From: Byssochlamys sp. IMV 00236
Lineage: Eukaryota > Ascomycota > Eurotiomycetes > Eurotiales > Thermoascaceae
Direction of reading: 5' to 3'
Assembly: GCA_001931875.2 (NCBI GenBank)
Contig: MSJH02000191.1
Location: 1-12,890 of the forward strand
DNA length: 12,890 nucleotides
Below, piece by piece: positions 1 to 7,543 of the stretch. The position numbers were made by a program, and so were the translations under genes. Positions within the stretch are counted from its first letter, which is position 1, and every line of letters begins with the position of its first letter. The notes under the pieces are model-generated. The model worked only from the letters and a program-made list of their open reading frames with translations, made no database searches and was not told the origin of the DNA.

Positions 1-672
1 TTAAGTTAATTTCAACTCCAAGACAGCCCACCTGTTAATATTACGAAAATATTCTTGGCAACGACGAATTTACATTTCATGCAACATGAATTTTGTTCTC
101 ACCATGGGTGTATTTATTTTCGATCACAGGCGAATTTACTTTCCGGAAAGAGTGTATAACAGCGAGTCTCTAATGTCCTACGACGACACACCGTCTGATT
201 TCACTTATCAAAACTTCCTTTTCTTCCAAATAAAGAATTAGGCGAAAGCCTTGTCAAACTATTTAGTATGGTTTAGTTTTCCCTGCTGGCATTGCTCGGT
301 CTCATAGATGGTTCGGCGTCAAAATATACAACCTTTCGAAACTCTCACATGAATTACAATGCCCTAAGGAAAGAACGGCATCTTTGCAGTGTTCCTACAC
401 TGCCGCTATTGCCATAAGTCTAGCCATTCCAGTCCGACGCCACTCTAGCTTCCATCTGTTCCACAAAAAATATGTGACTTAAAGAGCAACAGTTACACTA
501 GATTGTCTTTTTATGCTCCTCTGCTTTTTCTTTCTTTGGAGGTTCACAAATCAAAAATCCATACAGAAAACTAGAAAAAGCATGCATATTTAGATATTCT
601 TATTATTATACTTAACCAACGATAAAATAAAGCTGCTGTCAATAAACATCGAACCTATCAAAAGTCGCACAT
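1..672. other. Intergenic, no gene seen
   Basis: No reading frame longer than about 60 codons and no recognisable protein, RNA or repeat motif was found here. The sequence is moderately AT-rich with stops in all frames. It may be old transposon debris, since the following kilobase contains broken coding-like stretches, but nothing in this part supports that directly. Confidence 0.5.
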
Positions 673-1150
673 TTGAGGCACGGTCCCAAGGTTGTGGAAT
701 CAGTTGTTTTACTGGAGAATCATTGGTTTTTCATGACTAGCTTTTCCTTGTTCATTCATAACTTCGATATCGATGATTATGCCGACTTATCAAAGGCAGG
801 TCGCCAAGAAAAATTCGAGCATTTATTCGACGAAAGACAAGACTTGGAAAAGATTGTTTTGAGTTAACAATGAGGTTTGAGTATGTTGAATTACTTGCAA
901 CAAATAGATTATTTGGTTCTGTAGATGGTACATTTTTCTGCCCTTTCCTTGGTTCAGCAGTCCAAGAACTTCCAGACTGTATCACCAAAGTATTCCAAGT
1001 CTGTTCTACGGATGATATATTTATCTCAACCAAGCAAAAACAAAAAACATCTGCAAGAACAGGATTATAAACCAGTACTACAAGAAACAACTGGAGTTTC
1101 TACAGTAAGAAATATGACGACAAAGGCTTTTCACGAGCAAACCCGTTAGC
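673..1150 (+). pseudogene. Unidentified frame-broken coding-like relic
   Basis: Three overlapping plus-strand stretches read like protein but lie in different frames. Positions 673-867 have no ATG start and include FEHLFDERQDLEKI. Positions 870-1070 start with ATG and include ELLATNRLFGSVDGTFF. Positions 925-1149 are a third frame, whose last part ends in TTKAFHEQTR. The run from about 870 to 1030 is the most protein-like. I do not recognise the family. Nothing shows splice sites that would join the pieces cleanly, so this is read as a decayed gene or transposon fragment. It could also be chance open frames in AT-rich DNA. Confidence 0.2.
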
Positions 1151-1199
1151 GTCCGAAAGCCTCAATATCGTGCATTCAGCGACATCGCGTATTTTGTAG

Positions 1200-1508
1200 T
1201 CCTTTGCATACCAAAACATAGAGCAAAGACAGATAAGCAAGCTGCTGCTGAAAGTGCTTGCTCAAGATGTTTCATCTTTTACCTCTGCAAGTAAGCTCAT
1301 TGTAAAATATCTTGGCTTTCTGAAGAAGCATGAAAACTCTTCTTTTTCTTTGTCCTCAGCTAAAGGAACAACAAACGATCTCGTTGACATATATAATAAC
1401 TCACTTGCTAGTGCATACGAAGTAAAAGAAACTGACTTGCTTACAGCTTTTTTTTTTAATACTGTAAATATATCAAAAAACCAACCCAAATCTACAGTGT
1501 TTTCTTAA
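1200..1508 (+). pseudogene. Unidentified coding-like fragment without start codon
   Basis: One frame is open from just after a TAG at 1197 to the TAA ending at 1508, about 102 codons, with no ATG near its beginning. It reads as plausible soluble protein (for example KLIVKYLGFLKKHENSSF, then NDLVDIYNNSLASAYEVKET) until a T9 run at about 1449-1457, after which it becomes low in information. No family is recognised. It may be a further exon or fragment of the relic at 673-1150, since both lie on the same strand, but the junction between them is not resolvable by eye. Confidence 0.2.
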
Positions 1509-2175
1509 GAACCAAGTCTTTACGTACGGAACCATATGCTATCGAATTGCTACTTATTTGAGATGCTATAGGTCAACCCTTTGAATTCTTTCTCTTTCTC
1601 TCCTTACCTTTTTATTGAAAAGGAAAGCGCTTGGCATTGTTTTTACTGTGAATGTGTGACATATTTTCTTTGTTAAAAGTCCTGACAGCAAAAAAACAAA
1701 CAAACAAACCCCACAGGTTATCATAACGATCTCTTTTTCCAGCCTTGTACACACGGTTACAGCATGATGTAGTAATTTTAACATCAATCAAATTGATTTG
1801 ATCATAAATAAAATCCGAAAGAAATAGTGAAGTTAAGAGGGGTGGGTTGATCTTCATATCAAATTTAGTAATCCTTTTGGGTCAGGAACATATCCAAGAG
1901 CTAAAAAATACCCATCTTTTTCCTTAATGAATAGAATAGTTTGTTTATTCGGAAGTGTAGTTGATTATATGCAAATTATCATTCATTTACGTTACCTGCT
2001 TTCTTATACATCTGTCATACGTAATTTATGTGGCGAATGTTCTCAGCAGCGGGTTACTTTAACAAGCGTTATCTGAACGGCACAATAGTCGCATTTGTAA
2101 AATAAAGCCAAAGATATATTTACAACAACCTCTTGCAATTGAATGAGCATTTGACTTATAATTATTCCTTGCCCT
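1509..2175. other. Intergenic, no gene seen
   Basis: AT-rich sequence with stops in every frame. The minus-strand open frames at 1566-1857 are short, rich in Lys, Phe and Cys, and overlap each other in different frames without a motif. A short run of four AAAC units occurs near 1694-1709. No gene, RNA or repeat can be supported. Confidence 0.5.
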
Positions 2176-2640
2176 ATGCTGAAATATGTGATGGCAACAT
2201 CATCAGACAAAAGTTGGTATTTTTATCATTTAAGTAATGTCGGAGAAGTTGCAGATGATCCCACTTCGAAACGGAGGTGTGGACTCATCATGTATTCACT
2301 ACCATGTCAACACATACCAAGTTGCATTGGACATATACACGCCGAAAAGAAGACAAAGAAAATATATTGAGTAGCATGTCATCACGTTGGGGTTATTGCA
2401 GGATCGTAAAATGATATTACAGCCAGCGCAGCTGAGAAGCGATGTAGGAATTCGTACTTGATTACGAAATTCCGTCGATATTGCTAAACTTAAAATATGT
2501 AAGAATATTGTATGTTTCAAGAAATTAAATGAAAAGCTATCACATTTGGCTCCTTTAGGCGCAGGCCATTTCTCGTTGTTAAACAGGCAGTCATTGTTTA
2601 TGGTGGTGTATAAAGATGGAAGGAAAAAGTAGTATTCATA
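2176..2640 (+). mobile_element. Possible MULE-type transposase tail (SWIM-like)
   Basis: The frame 2176-2370 contains a segment resembling the SWIM zinc finger of MULE transposases: RRCGLIMYSLPCQHI, in which a Cys precedes a Cys-x-His pair after a Leu-Pro. The usual first Cys-x-Cys pair is not complete. Just downstream, in another frame near 2370-2395, SSMSSRWGYCR fits the Ser-x-x-x-x-Arg-Trp stretch often found after SWIM in such proteins. A further coding-like piece (KKLNEKLSHLAPLGAGHF) lies near 2518-2574. At least two frame changes are needed, so it would be dead. The assignment rests on a short motif and could be wrong. No terminal inverted repeats or target-site duplication were found. 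Confidence 0.3.
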
Positions 2641-2649
2641 ATGTATCAT

Positions 2650-3216
2650 TTATCACTTTATACTCTCAAGCATATGATTAGCTGCAATTATGTCATTTTG
2701 ATTCACTGCAGAGTCGTATTACACAACTATAACCTTGATAATATGTGTTACAGCAGCAATCGTTCATATTCTTAATCTTACAATCATTTCCTCTAAACAA
2801 TATTCATTCGTTCCCTGCTCTTCATTCCTATGCCCAGCCGTGTTGATCTCTCCTCTCTTTCCCTCTTTGAACTTTGTTGCCTAGTGATACCACGGTACAC
2901 TAAACTTAAACACACAGACCACTTTTATTTGCAAAAAAAAATAGAATTCAATCGGGTATACAAAGTAATCTGAAACAAAGGACGCTATTTGTCATACATT
3001 TTCAATTGTCGTCATAGCTTAATTCTTATTGGACACCGCTGATCTCTCTACTATCCTCTGCTGTCCCCTTTCAATGTATGGTGAATGCCAATTCAGAAAA
3101 CAAGGCATTCATTTCAGTCTAACTTTTTATAGAAATTCATCATTCTATGACGTTATTCCCCGAGCGTAAAAAAAAGCAAGAGCAAGGAAAATCCCTTTTT
3201 GTACCTTTGTCCATTG
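2650..3216. other. Upstream region of the Con7-like gene
   Basis: No open frame of note. The region is likely to hold the promoter of the plus-strand gene starting at 3279. It contains a pyrimidine-rich stretch at about 2846-2875 and A-runs at about 2934-2942 and 3169-3175. No specific factor-binding site can be named with confidence. Confidence 0.4.
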
Positions 3217-3222
3217 TATAAA
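3217..3222 (+). promoter_or_regulatory. TATA box of the Con7-like gene
   Basis: TATAAA followed by further TA steps lies 62 nt before the ATG and just before a long T-run. Position and sequence fit a fungal TATA box. The transcription start itself cannot be read from the sequence. Confidence 0.5.
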
Positions 3223-3230
3223 TATATATC

Positions 3231-3234
<4 letters not shown>

Positions 3235-3265
<31 letters not shown>
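3235..3265 (+). repeat. T31 homopolymer in the 5' leader
   Basis: Thirty-one consecutive T residues lie on the coding strand, ending 13 nt before the ATG at 3279. Similar pyrimidine tracts precede the other two genes in the window. The exact length may be unreliable in any assembly. Confidence 0.9.
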
Positions 3266-3267
<2 letters not shown>

Positions 3268-3278
3268 TACTACACGGA

Positions 3279-4278
3279 ATGTCACAAGATAACTACTTTA
3301 TTATGCAACAACAGCAACAACAACAAAGACCTATAAAAAGCGGTTTATTGAATAGAAGGCAGCAACAAAAAGGTGGTTATTTACAACCATTAGAGCTACC
3401 ATCCTTACCTCCGCTTTCACAGCTATTACCGGCGAATAACAAGGTGGATAATAATAATACCAATATGGAAGCAACAGCAGCAGCAGCAGCAGCGGCGGCT
3501 GCTGCTGCTGCTGCTGTTTCAATGAATGGAATGATACCCACGACAGCTACATTCGCTCCACAAACGCAACCTCAAATGATGTATGACTATACCGTCCAAC
3601 CTACTGAGACAGTTCATCCTGGCCAATATCAATTGAACACCAATCCAGTCCTGGTAGATCCAGCTACAACCACAACGACTACCAGTACAGATATGATGGC
3701 TGCTGCTGTCATGATGCCCTTTGATTCCATGTATACCGCCACACTCCAACCCGGATTAACCGCCGATCCGGCCATGATGCCAGCCCCTATTGATTACAAT
3801 CAAAACACACAACAGAGGACAAGACAGCTGAGCAACGCCAGCAGTGCCAGCTCCTCTGTGGAAAAAATTTATTCATTTGTGGAAATTCCTGGTACAAATC
3901 AAAAAAAGCGACCCAGAAGGAGATATGATGAAATCGAACGACTATACCATTGTAACTGGCCAGGATGTACAAAGGCTTACGGCACACTGAACCATTTAAA
4001 TGCACATGTCAGCATGCAAAAACATGTAAGAATGGTTTCATCATATGTATGAATATATGCTTACTAACTTGTCTTAGGGACCAAAACGAAGTCCAAGTGA
4101 ATTTAAGGAAATGAGAAAAGAATGGCGTCGGCAAAAGAAAGAAAGAGAGGCACAAAAGAAGGCGGCTGAACAAATGATGAAACATGAGCAACAACAACAA
4201 CAACAACAATCAATATCTTTAATTAATAACCATCATAACTTTGAACAAATACCAGCCGAATTGAATGGCTTTTACTAA
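3279..4278 (+). CDS. CON7: Con7-like C2H2 zinc-finger transcription regulator
   Basis: Two exons, 3279-4025 and 4078-4278, are split by a 52-nt intron (gtaaga donor, ctaac branch point, cttag acceptor) in phase 0 directly after the second finger His. The product is 315 aa. An N-terminal Gln run (about residues 10-16), a 13-residue Ala run (67-79), and Pro/Thr/Met-rich low-complexity sequence lead into RPRRRYDEIERLYHC. The single finger is C225-x4-C230-x12-H243-x5-H249. It is followed by GPKRSPSEFKEMRKEW, a basic helix and seven Gln. The block around the finger (IPGxxxxKRPRRRY, then AYGTLNHLNAHV) matches what I know of the fungal Con7 family, which controls cell-wall and spore-morphology genes in ascomycetes. 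A nuclear, DNA-binding role is inferred. Targets in this organism are unknown. The ATG is the first in frame after the T-run. Confidence 0.8.
3473..3518. repeat. Perfect 21-bp inverted repeat inside the poly-Ala codons
   Basis: Positions 3473-3493 and 3498-3518 are exact reverse complements, separated by only four bases (ggcg). The left arm uses GCA codons and the right arm GCT codons, with two GCG codons at the centre, so the tract encodes 13 Ala while folding into a near-complete hairpin. The structure lies within the coding sequence of the Con7-like gene. Confidence 0.9.
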
Positions 4279-4374
4279 AATACACATTGTACATTACTTT
4301 CTCTATCTCTTGTTATTATTTCTTAAAAGTTGTCTATCGTCCGTGTGTACATACTCTGTTATATTCTGTTAGTA

Positions 4375-4380
4375 AATAAA
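4375..4380 (+). terminator. Poly(A) signal of the Con7-like gene
   Basis: AATAAA begins 97 nt after the TAA stop at 4276-4278 and is the only canonical hexamer between this gene and the next. It is the probable 3' end signal. Confidence 0.5.
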
Positions 4381-4458
4381 ATATACATATTACATCATTT
4401 GCATAAAAGTCGATATAGCGGTCATTGAACAATTTCCCATAGAAAAATTGCAGACATT

Positions 4459-4464
4459 TATAAA
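4459..4464 (+). promoter_or_regulatory. TATA-like box of the RBR gene
   Basis: TATAAA lies 62 nt before the RBR start codon, 79 nt past the upstream gene's AATAAA. The spacing to the ATG is close to that seen for the Con7-like gene, which supports it. Confidence 0.4.
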
Positions 4465-4487
4465 TTCATTTCTTTACCACTTTTTCC

Positions 4488-4506
4488 TTTTTTTTTTTTT
4501 TTTTTT
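4488..4506 (+). repeat. T19 tract in the RBR 5' leader
   Basis: Nineteen T residues in a row follow a CTTTTTCC stretch on the coding strand, ending 19 nt before the ATG. Its placement parallels the T31 tract before the upstream gene. Confidence 0.85.
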
Positions 4507-4525
4507 CACTATAGCAACAATCACC

Positions 4526-6192
4526 ATGGAAAAGAGTTATTGGCAACAGATGAAAGAGATTATATCTAAATTCAACATTTTCAATATACTATTTTGTTAT
4601 TGTCTACCCTTTTTTTATTTATTTTGTCCAACTTTATTAATGCCTGCCATCTTTTTACGAACACTATCATTTATCATTGGTTGGGTGTACAGATTGATTT
4701 CTTCCCATCATCATTATCCGCTTGCGCCCAAGAAAACAACAAAAGCCGAAGATGAAATGAATAACATGTACTTTTGGTTACAAAGATGCTCGATATGTCT
4801 TGATCAAACATACAATTTATGCTTAGAATCATGCCGTGACCAATTCTGTAAAGATTGCTTTTCAAGGTAAAATGGTTTTACCCATTGGAAAAAAGGAGAG
4901 CGCCACTTATTGTTAATTTAGGTATATCGAAGAAACTGTCAACCAATCCTGGGGCCTAGGGGTGACCCGTATCAAATGTCCAGGTATGGAAATATTACAA
5001 TCAAAACTTGACAATAAAAAACTAACTCTGTTACAAAGTGTGCCAAGAAATCATAAACCAGGCAGAATGGAGTCGATATGTGTCACCAGAGATTGTGGCA
5101 AAATACAACAAGTTCAATCAACCCTATAGACCTTATTCTCGATACTGTATCACTTGTCAACATTCAATCTCACCCTGTCAGTCTCCTAACGCACAAGGGA
5201 TATCTCGAGAAAGGTATATATATAAAAAAAAAAGAGCATGACAACAACAACAACATTTAACATATGCCTTTGACATCAAAGTCGGCTTGCAAATATAGCA
5301 AATGATCTGGATTTGCTTTCAAAATCAGCAAAGAACGCATCGCTCTCTGTTCTCATTCATGAAGCAACTCAGCATTTCTTGTCAACTTGCCAAAAAGGAT
5401 CGACTTTCCGCGTGGGACGCACGCAGGAACTTTGCCATCAAGTAATACCTATCCTTCATAAAGTCATATTAAACCAAATGGATCTTTACTATCTGGCATC
5501 ATCCATATCAAAGCAATTGGTCGCTTTGGAGATTATACCTGAAGCTTGGAAACATGCTCAGTTTAGACACATCTCCTATTTCCCCATGGAAATTTGGTAA
5601 ATGTTAAATCGGTCTTTGAAAAAGTTTTTTTTCTAATACACCTTGGTCAGCATGAATTGTGGTGATACGTTATGCCTTCAATGCGGAGAAACGGCACATC
5701 TCGGACTAGGCTGTTTGGATTATTTAAAGGCCAAGCTAAAGGGATCAACAGATGCGGAACTGATATCGACTATTCAATGGAAACTCAATAATACGTAAAG
5801 ATATAAGTTTGTCTACATACGTTTCTAAATGTTATATTATAGCCGACCTTGTCCAAATTGCTCGGTCATGATCAATCGAGACGAAGGGTGTAATAAAGTA
5901 GACTGCTTACAGTGCGGTTATCGGTTCTGTTGGAAGTGTGGATCTGCATGGACTCAGGTAAGCAAAATCAGAAAGCACACAAGAGTATAGAAACCAACCT
6001 ATATCTTTGTCAGCAAAAATGCGGGTTTTATCAGTGCGGCGAAAGTACCGAAGATGTTTTACTACGAGATAATGAGAGCAAGGTAAATGAATACTTATTG
6101 TGAACACATCTAATATAGAGCCATAGGCTGAGCTTGGCGTACCTGATATGCATGCCATTGACGCTAGAAGACAAAGCATCCAAACATTGTAA
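4526..6192 (+). CDS. Membrane-anchored RBR (RING1-IBR-RING2) E3 ubiquitin ligase
   Basis: Eight exons join in frame to 428 aa: 4526-4866, 4922-4983, 5039-5213, 5282-5596, 5651-5794, 5843-5957, 6014-6082 and 6127-6192. Introns are 44-68 nt and GT-AG. The start is CACCATGG. Residues 18-57 are strongly hydrophobic (one or two spans), so membrane anchoring is inferred. RING1 runs C88-x2-C91, then C103, C108-x2-C111 and C133-x2-C136, with Asp105 where RING1 normally has His. IBR ligands are C171-x2-C174, then C298-x2-C301-x4-C306-x2-C309-x4-H314-x4-C319, split by about 115 extra residues. RING2 is C349-x2-C352, catalytic C362 in the EGC motif, C367-x2-C370, C375-x2-C378, then C387 and C392. RBR ligases pass ubiquitin from E2 to this Cys and then to substrate. 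The least certain junction is the last acceptor (6126). Substrate and orthologue are not known. Confidence 0.85.
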
Positions 6193-6223
6193 TTACCTAT
6201 TTATTTCGTCGCAGAAATTTGTA

Positions 6224-6229
6224 AATAAA
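6224..6229 (+). terminator. Poly(A) signal of the RBR gene
   Basis: AATAAA lies 32 nt after the TAA stop at 6190-6192, overlapping a second TAAATA motif. It is the likely 3' end signal and supports the final exon call. Confidence 0.55.
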
Positions 6230-6291
6230 ATAAATATATTTATTAAAGAGAAGGATCACAAAGTTCTTATTGTGTAAAACGGGGGACTTAC

Positions 6292-6317
6292 AGCCGTTCC
6301 AACGTCAAAGGACGGCT
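6292..6317. repeat. Short hairpin next to the transposase relic
   Basis: AGCCGT at 6292-6297 pairs with ACGGCT at 6312-6317. CC at 6299-6300 and GG at 6310-6311 add two pairs. It lies 56 nt beyond the transposase stop and could be part of an old element end, but no matching partner copy was found upstream of the transposase. Confidence 0.35.
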
Positions 6318-6372
6318 TTTATTCTCTTAAAGGACGCGTTTCTTTAACAATCTTTATTTATAGAGTGTTGAT

Positions 6373-6656
6373 TTAAATATGCTCCTCATTTAAACACTTT
6401 TTAAAAACGTTCGCAGAATGCTGCACAAACACATGAAGGGTGATTGGGAGGGACAGAATTACAAGCTTCAGTAATTCGTGTAGCTAGACCCTCCCCCGTC
6501 CCCAAATATACTACGCTTGGCTTTGTTCTTAACTATTGCCCAAAACTGCTCGTTTGGGTTGAGCTCTGGAGAATAGGATGGAAGATAAATAGGTTTATAG
6601 CCTCTTTTTGTTTTTCCTTCTTTAAAGAATGACAACAAGAAATGCCTGTAAGGCAA
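6373..6656 (-). pseudogene. Tc1/mariner-type transposase C-terminal relic
   Basis: Minus-strand translation gives RGYKPIYLPSYSPELNPNEQ followed by FWAIVKNKAKRSIFGD. This is the hallmark end of the DDE domain in Tc1/mariner transposases (DDE_3 type), with the third acidic catalytic residue kept as Glu in NPNEQFW. The frame then breaks. A shifted frame continues as RITEACNSVPPN, and after a further shift it ends KKCLNEEHI with TAA at 6373-6375. The two earlier catalytic Asp residues and the DNA-binding N-terminus are absent. Upstream minus-strand sequence (about 6657-6780) is not readable as transposase. It is a dead fragment, in the orientation opposite to the neighbouring RBR gene. No terminal repeats were identified. 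Confidence 0.8.
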
Positions 6657-6659
6657 ACA

Positions 6660-7033
6660 GTAAAGGTAAGCACTACATGCACCAGAAAATACACCAGAAA
6701 ATAGGCTAAATAATGTAAATACGAATTTATCATAAATGGTCTTTGTTGATCAACTGACAACATAAAATTAGAATAAACAGCAACATTTCTTTTTTCACTT
6801 CTTCTTCCTGAAAAAAATACAAATCAAGATGGTTGAATAGTTTTGCTGGAAAACATCATAGGTAATGAGTAGAGGTAGCGCCTGTAGAATTAGTCTAACC
6901 TCTGGTGAATTTTCTGCTACATGCAGTGTTTCCTAAATAAAAAGATATACTTGGAAGTTATTGATTACTCATTGTCTATTTTAAATCAACTGTCAACCAA
7001 TTCTTCAATATGCTCTATATTCCTGGATCAAAG
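6660..7033. other. Intergenic between two relics
   Basis: No continuation of the Tc1/mariner frame (minus) nor of the following exon (plus) could be read here. The sequence ends at an AG (7032-7033) that matches the splice acceptor of the related last exon at 8512, so its 3' end may be remnant intron. Confidence 0.4.
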
Positions 7034-7332
7034 GTCTATGTATGCAAGTTATTTCAGTTGATCGACCAAATGGATGCATCACTAGAATTAATGAAGGAAA
7101 ACCCCTACAAACACCAATTGATGTTGGAAGTTTCGGTGAGAAGGTTCTCCCAATACTCATGCAAGTATATCATCTGAAGCAATTGGTTAGAAGTGTATAT
7201 CAAAATGTCAGACTTTCTCAAACTGCCAGCCCTGACAATGCAAATTGGCTCGACCGTTGCAACCTCATCATCTACGGAAACTTCTCAAACAAAGTAATTC
7301 CATCTTTATTTTATTTACTTCTTTATACTTGA
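7034..7332 (+). pseudogene. Isolated last exon of an unnamed repeated gene family (copy A)
   Basis: The exon-like sequence starts after AG at 7033 and reads GLCMQVISVDRPNGCITRIN, then PIDVGSFGEKVLPILMQVYH. By eye, about 34 of 54 aligned residues are identical to copy B at 8512-8765, and the boundary before the exon falls at the same codon position in both. No upstream exons of this copy are visible, so it is a fragment. It resembles, from memory, the C-terminal part of a large multi-copy hypothetical protein family in Mucorales genomes (pattern: Arg, then Ile-Pro, then Phe-Gly-x-Lys-Val-Leu-Pro). No function is known to me. After FSNK a gtaatt donor-like site (7293) may have led to another small exon. 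Confidence 0.6.
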
Positions 7333-7340
7333 ATGTGGAT

Positions 7341-7424
7341 TGGTATATGGTTTAACATTAGAGCATTTCAAATAGCTGAAATGATATAGGTTCGACCCCT
7401 GCTATACCTCATTTACATTTTTTT
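7341..7424 (+). ncRNA. tRNA-like sequence with Pol III B box (tRNA pseudogene or SINE-like)
   Basis: GGTATA (7342-7347) pairs with TATACC (7403-7408) as an acceptor-like stem. TGGTTTAACATTAGAGC supplies T8, a four-pair D stem (GTTT/GAGC) and a short D loop lacking the GG pair. ATTTCA and TGAAAT form an anticodon-like stem with a six-base loop. GGTTCGACCCC (7389-7399) matches the Pol III B-box consensus GGTTCGANNCC exactly and sits in a T-arm with four of five pairs. T7 at 7418-7424 would end Pol III transcription. The six-base anticodon loop without T33 and the missing D-loop GG argue against a working tRNA. A decayed tRNA gene or a tRNA-derived SINE head is more likely. Confidence 0.5.
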
Positions 7425-7543
7425 CTTTTTCATAATAAAATCGTCAATGTGAAATACATTGCATGCCTTATTGCTACTGGAACAGACAACAGAGAGAATT
7501 TTGCTAGACAAATGACAAAATTATAGAAAAACAGAACGTATAA
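7425..7543. other. Spacer between tRNA-like sequence and copy B
   Basis: AT-rich spacer with stops in all frames. Nothing specific is seen apart from its position between two relics. Confidence 0.4.

Noticed and set aside
752..1090. Minus-strand 112-codon open frame
   Set aside because: It is antisense to the coding-like relic, has no motif, and its composition looks like a shadow of the plus strand.
2299..2649. Minus-strand 116-codon open frame
   Set aside because: The longest frame in the first 3 kb apart from the real gene, but no domain or membrane pattern is recognised, and the plus strand gives a better (SWIM-like) reading.
3331..3522. Minus-strand frame with Gln and Leu runs
   Set aside because: A shadow of the Ala/Gln triplet repeats of the Con7-like gene.
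4026..4052. Con7-like protein ending at the TGA at 4050
   Set aside because: That end arises by reading into a consensus intron. Splicing restores the conserved GPKRSPSEF tail in frame.
4448..4525. N-terminal extension of the RBR protein upstream of ATG 4526
   Set aside because: The frame is open upstream but has no ATG (it begins at TTG) and runs through the T tract. CACCATGG at 4526 is a good eukaryotic start.
6083..6120. Earlier acceptor (TATAG at 6118) for the last RBR intron
   Set aside because: It would give a different, longer tail in another frame. The acceptor at 6126 gives a compact tail with stop at 6192 and a total of exactly 429 codons, followed by AATAAA.
7341..7410. Functional tRNA gene
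   Set aside because: The anticodon loop has six bases without T33, the D loop lacks GG, and the T stem has a mismatch.
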